From positions 36,183 through 100,182 of the forward strand of contig QANU01065172.1 of assembly GCA_003254905.1 (NCBI GenBank): a stretch of DNA of 64,000 nucleotides, given 5' to 3'. The stretch is from Nissolia schottii (taxonomy: Eukaryota; Streptophyta; Magnoliopsida; Fabales; Fabaceae). This document shows, in pieces, positions 40,080 to 51,763 of this stretch; the stretch's first letter is position 1, and every line of letters begins with the position of its first letter. Made by a program: the position numbers and the translations under genes. Under the pieces are notes generated by a model. The model had not been told where the DNA came from. It did not search any database and was given only the letters and a program-made list of their open reading frames with translations.

Positions 40080-42247
40080 GATAATCGCTACTACTTTGTT
40101 GTACAGTGTTTTCTGCTCTCTCCTTTTTTATTATTAGCCTCGCTAGCTCTATCATGCTTTTAATTATAGTATCAAACTTGATTTTGGATATGGTTTCTGC
40201 CACAGCTTTTATAATTAGTGTCTTCTTGCTCCATCCATCTTATTTAGCTGTCTGTTGCGTTGCGACTATCATTGTCAGTTTTGTGCTTGTGATCTATTGT
40301 TAATGATTTTAATATCTTTTCTCCGCCTTAAATCATCAATGGTTGAAATATGAGAGTTAATTCAACTATACTAGCTTCTAGGAGTTTTAGTTTCAAATCT
40401 CTTAATATATATCAATCGCTGATATAACAAGGTCGACTGAAATATCATTTTTGTCTCTAAAATTAACCACTTTCATCTTAATGTTCCTTTGAACATTTAT
40501 TAAAATTTTCTCCCATTATCTTAATCTCAAGGACAATAGAGGTTTGAGAACTTCAAAAATAATTTTAATGATTTTAAAAATTTAAAAATAAAATTAATGG
40601 AAGTTAGCTAAGTTCAGAAATAATGTTGACGCGATCAAGAATGAATATAAGCGATATATACCACACATTCTGACATACACATGTTTAGATATAATTAATA
40701 ATGGATGGGTGATAGAAACCTTTTCCCTTTAATCCTGATTTTATGAACAACGAATTTAATTGAGGTAAGGAGAGGAATGGCAGTTTAAAGAAATGCCACC
40801 GAACTTGATTTGGCTAGTCTCGTTAAAATCTCTTAAAAGAGTTCAGTGGAATATGATCCTGTTACATAATAGAGTAATATACCAATCACATAGCAACAAC
40901 GCCCAATCAGAACATAAACAAAAGCTTTCTCAAAAGTTAAAAGATGTTCTATAGTGAGCAGATTATATTTATATCTGGCTTGTTTCATCTTTACGTTTAT
41001 TATCATTATTATTATTATTTATTAAAAAAAAAAGTTGGAAAAAGATAAAGAGAAGACAAGGGAGGTGAGTGGCTGGAGAAGTCATGTGATGGTGGATAGT
41101 ACGACAGGCCAAGCTCCTGCCTTCTATTTTGAGGCAGGCATCGCCCCTTTGGATTGAAAGCCCTAACTCAGCAATACCACAATTGAATTTAATTATATGA
41201 AACTAATTAACGGACGAACCACCACTTTGTTTCCATATTTAGGATAAACTAAAGCTTTTTATTATTAAATTAATATAATGTCTATGAGTTTTACTTATGA
41301 CTTTATTAATTTAAAGGTGAAACTTCCTCAATTAAAGTGAGTTCATCACTTGATCTTGATACCCTCAGTCATATTAATTCCCAAACTCTATTCTCCGGAG
41401 AGATCCTTTAAGAAATAATTTTGTTAATATAAAGTGATTTACAACGCTACAACTTTATAGTTGGTAATTTATTTATATATTACATTTGGGCTTGAACAAG
41501 TTCAATGGAATACGGCAATGGAACTTATAATTTAAACATATGTTCTGAAATTGAGCATGTCAGATTCACGTGGAGTGGGGTTGAGTTTCAGAAATTGCTG
41601 AATATGTGTGTTTGTTTCTGTATGAAATTAAAGATGTCAGATTTGGGTGAGAATAATGGCGCAACAGATAGAGTGATGGCTCCATTTGCTGCAGCACTCT
41701 TCACACATTTAGCATAATCGGTGGGGAAATGTATCTTGTGGGGCTAGTTTATTAATTAGGTCAAGTTTACCTCAATCTTTTCATTCTTGTGAAAAACTAC
41801 TTAATCATACTTTATTTTTGTTCACGGAATGTTAGAGTTGTTTACTCTAATTAATATACTTAGCTAATTAATGTCATTGTTATAAATATCCATATATATG
41901 TGTGTATGGTTTTTCATCTATCACATGGGATAAATATTCCATGTTACTTAATTTACACATTTTTTTAACAATTTTTATAATTAAATTTATCAATTTTTGT
42001 TATCATTTCATAATCTAATATGACATATTGATAAATTATAGGGTCTAATGTGATAAATTAATACTTTTCAATACAATATTTATAAAAATGTGCATCATAA
42101 ACTAAAATTGTCCGTAAATCTCTAAACATTTTATAAGTTGACTCTTTCAATGATTTGACTAATGAAATGTTTATTATAAACATATAAAACATGAAATAAA
42201 AAAAATTGATAAATTTAATTGTAAAAATTATTAAAAATAGATCAATT

Positions 42248-42293
<46 letters not shown>

Positions 42294-42340
42294 TACCTTG
42301 AAATGTGCATAGATTGATGATTTTTTTTTAATTTTACGGA
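40080..42340. other. AT-rich intergenic stretch, no gene seen
   Basis: Contains a small stem-loop at about 41113-41148 (AGCTCCTGCC... GGCAGG) and AT repeats. Short frames (for example 41505-41717) have no recognisable product. No known microRNA sequence was recognised. Confidence 0.4.
42252..42291. repeat. (AT)n microsatellite
   Basis: Twenty AT units. Confidence 0.95.
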
Positions 42341-42360
42341 TAAAAGTTGCAAATATTATT

Positions 42361-42550
42361 ATTATTTTTTTAGGTTGCCTGCCCGGTATCCAAGGCTTAG
42401 CCTTGACTAATCCGGGTCGACCCGGGTCGCACACCTGGCTATGGCGGGTGAGTCTCCCAACGAGGATAACTGCATTCACAAGGTCTCGAACTCGGGATCT
42501 TGCTTAAGTGATACCAAGCTGCTTACCACTTGAACCAACCCCCGTTGGTT
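42361..42550 (-). mobile_element. tRNA-derived SINE
   Basis: 190 bp in minus orientation with perfect 17-bp target duplications AAGTTGCAAATATTATT (42344-42360 and 42551-42567). The 5' end carries an A box (TTGGTTCAAGTGGTAAGC) and a B box (GAGTTCGAGACC) at tRNA-like spacing. The 3' end, next to the left duplication, is A/T-rich (CCTAAAAAAATAATAAT on the minus strand). The perfect duplications suggest a fairly recent insertion. It needs LINE proteins in trans to move. Confidence 0.9.
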
Positions 42551-42569
42551 AAGTTGCAAATATTATTGA

Positions 42570-44985
42570 TAATGTGAAAAGGTGCATACATTGGTCTATG
42601 CATTTTGTATATCAAATCATCATGGGCAAACTCGATACCTAATTAATCAAAAAATAGTATTGGTACATTTTAAAAATAATGATCTATCAACCACCAAAAT
42701 AAATAAACAAATCTTATAAAATAAAAAAATAAACATTATAAAACAGAAAAATAAATATTATTAAACACAAAAAATGAACAATATTAAACACGTGTGCATG
42801 AACACATAAAAATGTTTAGTGATAATATTTGTTTATTATTTTGTAACAATATTAAACTTACATATGCACAGACACACAAAAATGCTCAATGATAATATTT
42901 ATTTATTTGGTTATAATGTTTGTTTTTTATTATTTTATAATATTTATTCTTTATTAATTACTATTTTTAAGGTGTGCCAACAACGAAACTATAATTAAAT
43001 TATACTTCCAACTAGTAGGAAGTACAAACTAGTAGGAAACACAAATCAGTCGACTCCTAACTAAATTAAGAGGGTTTTTACGAGACATTTAATTTGGTTA
43101 GGTTTTTTTTTATTCTTTTAATTTATTTTTTTAATTAATTTTCACGTTGACCGTCTTATTTTGTAGCTAAGTAATAAATGCTTTAATTTTCATGATTTTT
43201 ACAAACAAAAAAAGATACAAAACTTTAATTTTTTTTATGATAAATACAAAGCATTACTATAAAGAAAATGCTGAATGACCCGAATACTTGAGCTAGAAAT
43301 AACACACGAAACAAATAATGCTTTAAAACTAACTTACGTTTCAATTAAACTATTTTTCTTTTTCTCTCTCCTCTGTAAAATAAGGACCCATGTTGATAGC
43401 TTATTATTATTTCATTCGTTAGATTTTCCGAAACCTTGCTTCGGGATGTATATCAATATCCTTACGATAACATAATTGAAATTTAATTAAAAACAGTAAA
43501 AAATGTTATTAAATAAAAAGTATACTGTTAGAATATGTAGTAGTGATATATATATATATATTATTTAATGCTGTTGATTAATTATCTTACAATTGATGTG
43601 ATGACTTCTTTTACAAAACCTTTTTTTTTTCCTATCAAGATCATAGTATTCTCTTCCCATAAAGTAATCTTATTTCCGTAAGACCTTTTAAATGATAGTT
43701 TTCTTTTCAAAGATTTTTTTTAGAGATTTAATGTAGTTGTAAATTCAATACTCAAACTTAAAACCTCTTATTTATCTAAAACAACTTTAAATATATGGCT
43801 ACCACAACAACTTTAATTTACTGATACTAAAATCTCGCGCTATATCTAGCTAAACCATTTGTGTACTTGTGTTTTCTGCGTATTCCTATCATCATATGCT
43901 GCCAAAACATATGGATTGACACAAATAAAAAACAAAATGTCCAACTATAAGCTAAAGCTAAATTATTTTCAGAAAGGAGAGGATCAGAGGAGACAACAAC
44001 AAAACTTTAGATAAAGCATCACTTTTTAGTATTAAGTATTTATATACCATAATCTTAGGGTAGCCCTAAAATTTCTCTTTTTAAAGCCTATTTAGTTCAC
44101 GGTTTCCAAAAATATCATGCACTATCGGTTTACCTTGAAACAATTAATCGCAACAAGTTTGCAAATAATTAAGTACTCTCCTCCGTCCATTTTTCCTAAT
44201 CATTTTTATAAAAATATATCATTTCAGAAATTATTTAATTGATATAAAGATAGAAAAAATATAGTGTATAGATAAAATTAACTTTAAGTACTAATTACTA
44301 TAATTATTAAGTGTTATGAGACATATGAGAGATAATAAGAGTATAAATGTAAAAAATAAATTTATATTGGACAATTTTTATTTGAAAAACGATAAACAAA
44401 ATAGATGGTGGGAATAAGACATGTGTTTGGTATGCTTTCATAAAAATATTTAATTTTACATAGTGCCAATACGCCAAAAAAAAATTACATTATAATTTGA
44501 TAGTATATATATGTTAAAGTTAATAATTGAAAGAGTTGAAAACAAATTTTACCTTGTGGTGGTGGCCGTACGATTGCCACCAATAGTGGTAACTGGTAGC
44601 CATGACCTATTTTGCAACACAGTCCACATGGCCAATATATATAGTCTTCCAAGCTTGAATGGAGATCTAAAATTTGATTGCTAAAGAAAATTAATTAGAT
44701 ATCTGCTTTTTCAAAATGTGTTTTAAAAATTATTTATAAATTTTAGAAAGCAAATTGAAGAACTCTCAACATTATATTGTTAACAAGTCTGAACCAAGAA
44801 TCAACGGGAGGGCCGTATTACAAAATAATCAGGAAAGTAATGAACTGCAAAATCAACTGATAATTTGTCGTGTTTTAAAATATTCATTTACTTCTTTAAT
44901 TTTGTAGCTAGTATATACGAACTCACGACAGTAAATTTGTAGTTTTATTTGTTTCTCTTCCTTAATGTACTAAAAAAAAAAAGGA
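42570..44985. other. AT-rich intergenic stretch, no gene seen
   Basis: The segment at 42690-42960 repeats 'AATATTAAACAC... AAAAATGTTTAGTGATAATATTT' in direct diverged copies (near 42815-42830 and 42875-42900). An AT run lies near 43547-43562. A short stem GTGGTGGCC... GCCACCA occurs near 44559-44583. No coding function was recognised. Confidence 0.4.
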
Positions 44986-45153
44986 CATAAGGTCACGTTT
45001 AGTAATAGGCTTTAAGATTAGTAGATAATCTAGATTATCTTTCAGAAAAATTATCACATTTCAAATTGTTAATAATATTACATTGTTGTGTTTGATATAC
45101 ACGAATAATGTAATAAATTACCTTGTTTGACATATAAAAAATATGAGATAATA

Positions 45154-45249
45154 TGTTATTATTATTATTAGTATTAGTATCATTATTATTATTATTATTA
45201 TTATTATCATCATCATTACTTTTTATTATGATTATTATTATTATTATTT
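45154..45249. repeat. Imperfect (ATT)n microsatellite
   Basis: Long run of ATT with scattered G and C interruptions. Confidence 0.85.
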
Positions 45250-45318
45250 AGGATTATCTAGATGTGGTAATCTAGAAAGACATATCCCAATAGTTCACAT
45301 TACCACTTTGAAGGTAAT

Positions 45319-45683
45319 TAGGGCTGTCAAAAGGGTCGGTCCAGCCTGTTTATGGCCCGTCCGTTTAGGTCCGCGGACTTAAACGGGCCGGGCAAAAAAT
45401 ATGCATATTTTTAGTGTCTGACTCGTTTATGATCGGTTCGCGGGCCTAAACGGGCCGCCCGCCAACCCATTTATTTTTTAGAAAAAAATTCAAAAAATTC
45501 AAAAAAAATTCTTTTAAATTTTTTTTAAAATTTCACCGGCTCACGGGCCGGCCCGGGGGCCTAACGGGCCAAGCTTAAACGGGCCGGTCCAATTTTTTTT
45601 TAAATTTTCACAAGCCTATTTTTTGCATGTAAAGTCCGTCCATTTAACTGGGTAAACGGGTCGAGCTCATTTTGATAGCCCTA
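45319..45683. mobile_element. Small hAT-like element with AGGGCTGTCAAAA ends
   Basis: 365 bp with inverted ends TAGGGCTGTCAAAA and TAGGGCTATCAAAA, flanked by perfect 8-bp duplications AAGGTAAT (45311-45318 and 45684-45691). Inside are many copies of AAACGGGCCG, CGGGCC and their complements in a very AT-rich background. No coding capacity. The 8-bp duplication and short inverted ends suggest the hAT superfamily. Confidence 0.85.
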
Positions 45684-46338
45684 AAGGTAATGTAGATTAT
45701 CTGAGTAATCCAAATTACCAATAATTCTATCACACTAAACAAGTTAATGTGGATTACCAGATAATTTAAAAGTCAAATTATCAGTAATCTAAATAGATTA
45801 CCTCATACCAAACTCTCCTACGATACTAACAAAGCATTCTTTTATTTATTGTTGTCAGCGTATTTTAATTACTTTGTAAAAACATATATAGTAAAGGAAA
45901 AAAACATTTATATTTATTTCAATTAAAACATAATTAATATTTAATTGGCAGAAAAATTCATGTGAATGTTTTCAATAACATAATAATTAGAGATTAAGTT
46001 ACTACATTTGGCCCGCGAGCATAACTATACTTTTTCTTTTGAGCAGAAAAAGGGGAAAGAAAACAGCCTACCTAGCTAGCTAGCTAGCACCTTATCTAAA
46101 TAGATTTGTAAACATTCATTCATTATGATGTTCTTAAATTTCTAGCTGCTCATCAAATGCATGTCTTGCCTTTTATGTATGTGTATTGATGGAAAAGCCC
46201 CACCTAACCCCAAAACAAAGCCATCCATCCATAATCAATGGGGAACCAACCAACAACTATCATATCATAAAAAGCTGCCAATATATGCTTAATCCCAACC
46301 ATTCACTACTCCTCCAGCGTGCACAATTAATATATGCC

Positions 46339-46347
46339 TATAAATGG
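46339..46347 (+). promoter_or_regulatory. TATA box of a possible unannotated transcription unit
   Basis: CTATAAATG lies about 30 bases before a leader-like stretch (CATTCTCTCACCATCACACAG). A good splice-donor sequence GGTAAGTA follows near 46463-46470. No protein-coding exon was recognised downstream, so if real the transcript could be non-coding. Confidence 0.35.
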
Positions 46348-47951
46348 CGCTTCGGGTGATCTCAATTCATCAAGGGCTGCCATTCTCTCACCATCACACA
46401 GAAAAGAGCAATTCCTCGCCTGGTACCCTAATCAATCAAGATAATTCCTTAAAGCCAAGTTAGGTAAGTATAGTTATATATACCAACCCCTCACATGGCA
46501 TTAATCCTAAGTTTATGTGTTTGGAAAGGTGGCAATGGAAGATATGACTGTGTAAAATGGTTAAACCCAAAAGAATCATGTTTGAAAACAATTATTTATT
46601 GGCATTTGCCGTCTCTTTTTTTCTTGTCATTCAAATCTCAATTTTTTTTTTCTCTCTAAATTGGAGATCTAAGATAGAATGAGACACGTTTTTTTTTTTT
46701 CCGCTTGGGTTAAATTGACTGACTGGCTGATTGACTAATTCTGGTGGCTAAGTCATTATTAGGAATTAGGTGCCAGTTAGTGTGATGTGAGGTGCTAATT
46801 AGCCAGCAATGGAGCCAAGCCAACTCAATGGGATGAAAAAGGTTTATTTCTTCTGACCTCTTATTGGTCTCTCACCTGCACCACTTACATTTTTGACACT
46901 TGAATTAAAGATAATAATATACTTTGGTAACTGCATTAAGTTTTTGAATTTTTTAAGTACCTTTTTTTTCCCCCTCAAAATGAAGTTAAAGATGATTTTA
47001 AATAACTCTAAGTCACTAAGATTCCAAAATGCTCAACAAGATAAAGATAAGTCTCTTTAATTTTATTTTTTTTTTTTAAAAATTTAAAGGAACGAAACTT
47101 TAAAAAAAAAAAAAAAACCTTAACTCATTTAAGTTAAGGTGAGACAATAAATATCAACATCAATAACAGCAACGCAACACCTGTATTCACAACTCAAATA
47201 CAATGAAAGCAATAATTAAAGTAAAAAAAAGATGGCAGTATTCAATATTTCATCGCTGCACACCAAATACATACTTCCACATAAGGCACTCACAGTGCAA
47301 CGTAGCTGTTTCCAACCTCATACCATATATACTGATCAAGCGCATCCATGCATAGAGAGGGCAATATTACTTACTTCCACTCACCAGGGTGGGTGCCATA
47401 TCCATCCATCGTGCTTTGAAAATTAGGACCTCACATGGCATGCGCATATATTCACATGAATATCATGAGAATCATCCAAGACAAACCCAATCACAACAAA
47501 CCAAACCAATTCTTCAAGAGCAATTTCACGGACTAGGACTATATATGACATCACTTGGTAGCCTAAGCCTTCAAGGCACCTCGCCAGGGTTCCTTGATTT
47601 AAATAAATGCCTACTGTAGTAAGATATGGACGTCCAAATGCACCCGATAATTTTGAAACCATTGATTTTTATTGCAAAACCCTGAAAATACAGGTAAGGA
47701 TCCCCATAGCAGATAGAGATTCCCACGTCACCCTGGAAAAAAGTAGTTGCAATTGGGATATGAACCCAATGAGTTGAATAACATTACTACAAGTCCCTCT
47801 GGATAATTTGATGTATAGCGCTCAAATTCTCAAAATTAAGAGAGGGAGCTAAAACAAGTACAACCACCAAATCAAACGCAAGCTAGCTGTACGTACTAGA
47901 CCAACAATTAAAACACTCATGAAGTTGACATTACTCTATCTATCTATATTC

Positions 47952-47954
<3 letters not shown>

Positions 47955-47995
<41 letters not shown>
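47955..47995. repeat. (AT)n microsatellite
   Basis: About twenty AT units. Confidence 0.95.
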
Positions 47996-47997
<2 letters not shown>

Positions 47998-49651
47998 GCT
48001 GTATCCAACACAACTAACTATCTTTTCCTTGTGAAACAACAAGCTAGCTAGCTATATAAGGAGATATAAAACACATGATTGTAGTACGTAGTGGTAGGGT
48101 TACATTTTTTAATGTATTAAAAACGTTACTCCTAATTAAGTTGAAGCCAACCGTGAAGACTCTAGTCGTTGATCTCAACTGGGCACATGTACCAAAACAC
48201 AAATGTTACACAGTAAGTATATATATTTCATCAAGTGACCTTGTCAACAAGGAAGCTCGAGTTAGTTTGTAGCCATATCATTGTCTATTATGGTACACAT
48301 ATTTATTTTTGCATAACTCCCTCATTCCCCTTTCTCGTTTCCCTAACAGTTATTATTAATGCCTTAGAAGAAATACCGGTTTTTGTCATGGTCTACTAGC
48401 CCTCGCACCGGTTAATACGGTTCTCTTTAATTCTATTCTGATTTTTCAGTATCAAACGACCTATTCACGTGCTACTGAACACTGATCAAAGAAGATAATT
48501 GTTCTTTTGCTGCGTGCGTGCTCAACCATTAACAAACACTTATTTACCTATTTTAATTTGTTTTAAACAAATTTACACCAATTTTGATGCATGCATTTCT
48601 TACAATATTCATCAACAAGAGTATCATGGTCAGCTTTACGCGTACAACTTTCAAAGGCGTCCAAGTTTTTGTGGTTTACTTAATTAGGGTTCGCATCAAT
48701 TACTATTCGCAAAAACGTCACAATGAAAAGAAAAAATGAAAAATCCTGGTTTCACGGATTATGACTTTCAATTTCTCCTTTTTTTATCTTACAATAAATT
48801 ACTTACAAATTATTCTATTTAAAAGGCAAGTAGTATGTGATGCGCATAAATGTTTATTAAACTTGTTATATTGTTGTAGCGTTTAATATTTACCCTATCC
48901 TATAAAAACCCGATCATCATTTTTGTTCAATAAGTTGATTAATGAGTTACCCCACTCTTATATAATTAATCTCTACATGAATTAATTTTAATTAAAATTT
49001 TATAAGCTATTATGCTATTTAAATAATTTTAGTTTGCAATTATAAATTAACTATGTCGTCATAGTATTATCTAAATTTATTACCTAATGCTTAAACAACC
49101 TTATACACAGTTGCATTTATTTATTTATGAATAAACGTTTAGGTAGAAAGGAAGAAAAGAAGAAAAAAAACACTTGTCCTAATCTCAGCCATATTTCTTC
49201 TAGCCAATGACTACCCCTCAACGAAGACATCTACGAAGTGGATCTAAGCAATGGCAATACATGAGCAGCAGAAGGTTGATGAAGTAAACCAACCCAACGG
49301 GAGGAGCAGAACGTCATTTTGACTCTATTAGAGTTTACTGAGTTTACTGAAAGATTCTTTCTCTGTAATTGAGAATCTGTAATCATAATTAATTATTGAG
49401 GGGAATTCGAAAAAAAAAAAAGGAAGAAGAAGAACCGAGGCAGTGAAACGAAACCAAACCCCTTAATGAATTAACCTTTGTGAGTCTCATTCCTTAGTAG
49501 AACCTAATTAAATTGGAGAAGAGAATGCAAAGAGAGAAATAACGACAGAAAAAGAAGCAAAACCCAAATTAATTAAATAACCACGGAATCTGACTTTGCA
49601 GTGGTTGAATTCATGCCGAATAGAACATCTTGAGAGAATATTCTTGAAATG

Positions 49652-49654
<3 letters not shown>

Positions 49655-49696
<42 letters not shown>
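49655..49696. repeat. (AT)n microsatellite
   Basis: About twenty-one AT units; a shorter AT tract follows at 49774-49792. Confidence 0.95.
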
Positions 49697-49701
<5 letters not shown>

Positions 49702-51763
49702 GATGTATAAGGCTTGCAGTGATAGTGCTTGACTCATATTTTGGTGCTGCAAATTTGCATTTCTTGGTGCTGAATATATATATATATATATATGACGCAA
49801 CAAATAAGTACTCATTTTTTTTTGCTCCAAAAGTTAAAGCTAAATAAGAAAGGGAAAAGGGGGTAAAACATGTGTCCAGCCTGTCCCTCCTTTTCAACTT
49901 ATCTATTTCCAATTTCCATCGCATACTCAACATGGTCTCATCTCATCTATTTGTTTTGGGAAATCTGTTACTCTCTTTTAGGCTTTTGTTCACTCCTCTT
50001 TCTTTTTTCTAATTTTGTTAATTTAGTTCATTTGCTATTATCTTTAGACAGTAAATAAGACTAACATGAGCAAGGAAATTAGAAACAAAAACATTCATTA
50101 TACATGTAGCCATGTAGGTATATGCATATTATATATAAACATATCTATCTATGAACACTATAATAAAGCCTAGGTTTTGGTGTAAATTAATATGCGTTTA
50201 CTTAGATGGTGTAGGCTTAAAATCAAAGTTTCTAAATTTCAGAAGTTAATGTTCAAGTGGAGATTAGTTATATGAAAGCATCTCCAAATCTTATTGTTAA
50301 ATATTTTCTCATCCTTGTATGCTGTATTTATTATGCACATCTCTCCGTTATGAAGGCTTAAATAAAACTTACTTCTATAACTATATTTACAGAAAAAACT
50401 TGTATTGTTAAGACCTAATAAATTTGTTATACAGTAAAGCGTTAGCTCATTGATGTCTTGTGATTAAATTTGGTTAATGCCCTTACTTTCTTTTAGGGTA
50501 GAGCTGATGTACTTTAGCCAATGAGTAGTAATTCAAGTAGTGACACTTCCGGTGGTTCTAGCTAGGAACTCATATGAAACAAAAATAAATAAATAAAAGT
50601 TGATGCCCTTCCTTTTCACTCTTTATATGTCTTAAAGAGAGGAAAAAGAAATCTTCACAACCATTGGACCGAATGAATGCTTTCTAGTTCTTCTTGACAT
50701 ATAAGGCTAAAAATGATGCTGTAGAAACAGCATTTTACGGCAAAGCATCTATGAGCTAACTCAATTAAAGAACCTGTAATAGTCGATATGTTTATGAATT
50801 TAACTGAAATCAGCATCATCAATTGTTGTTAATTATAAAAGCAGAAAAGGAGAAGGAGAGGTTGATCTCATTTGCAAAACGAGGGATAAGAGTTAAAAGA
50901 GAAACACCCCAGGAAGACGTTATAGTTAATTAGAGTATTCTATCATTTTGTTCTAAGCGTTATAAACCTTTGAAATACATAAGGAGAATAAATTAATGAC
51001 CTACTTTTTCCGCCCTTTGCTAGAATTTGACATATTACTACCGAGATAGCACCAAAACCATAATCCGCCGAGTAAAATGCTTCTGATGCAATGACGGCAT
51101 ATAAACTTCATAAATATGCAGGAGAGATGGGATTGGGAAGTAAGAGGGGGGAAAAATGATAGCCCAAAATCTAAATTATAAGTTCCATAAGAAGGAATCC
51201 ACATCTCACCAACAAACTATAGTATCTTTTAACTTGGTTTTGGAACAAGTATTACGTGTAAGCAGAGTATTACAAGTCTCTACGGGGCTATCATAAAGCT
51301 TCCCCGTAACATTTATGACACCAAACTGACTTTAAAACTAAAGGGTTGTCGCGAGACTAACCCATAAATTTTATGACACTAACATAATAATACATGAAAA
51401 TATAGATAGGTTGATCATATCAAAACTAATTACAACAACAGAGGTTGATCATATAGATAGGTGCATGATGGCCTTCCATGTTTAATTTATATATCCCTGA
51501 AGCTTTCAACTTTTCCAGCAAACTCCTTCCCCCCTCCCCCAAAGTCCATGGATTTCAGTTTCCAGGTCAAAGATCTGCTTCTACAATGAAAATCAGTCAT
51601 TTGCTTACTCGGGTTGCATGCACGACTCCACCTGCCGAAACTATTCAAGACAGAAGGAAAAAGGAGGAGGCATCAAATAAAAGTTGTAGCATAAATTCAA
51701 ATCTTCATAATGAAATTCAGGAGATTCTGAAAATCTACCGCATTATGTAAATGATGAAGGGTT

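Larger units (their letters stand above)
44990..45815. mobile_element. Putative MITE-like element interrupted by a hAT-like element
   Basis: The left edge (GTTTAGTAATAGGCTT) and the reverse complement of the right edge (GTTTGGTATGAGGTAATC) are loosely similar. The interior is filled with repeated GATTATCT/AGATAATC and TAATCTAGATTA motifs in both orientations, a subterminal pattern of small DNA transposons. The 365-bp GGGCCG element lies inside it. Confidence 0.35.
45820..51470. other. Intergenic stretch upstream of the EMF1 3' end, no supported protein gene
   Basis: Mixed AT-rich sequence with several (AT)n tracts, a GCTAGCTAGCTAGC run at about 46074-46088, and a possible promoter near 46.34 kb. 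Open frames such as 47232-47426, 47389-47619 and 48499-48687 are short and show no recognisable domain. Confidence 0.4.

Noticed and set aside
41090-41170. Possible microRNA stem around GGCAGG/CCTGCC
   Set aside because: The stem is only about six pairs long, and no known microRNA sequence was recognised.
47232-47662. Three overlapping short frames
   Set aside because: No domain, no conserved splice structure; not supported as protein genes.
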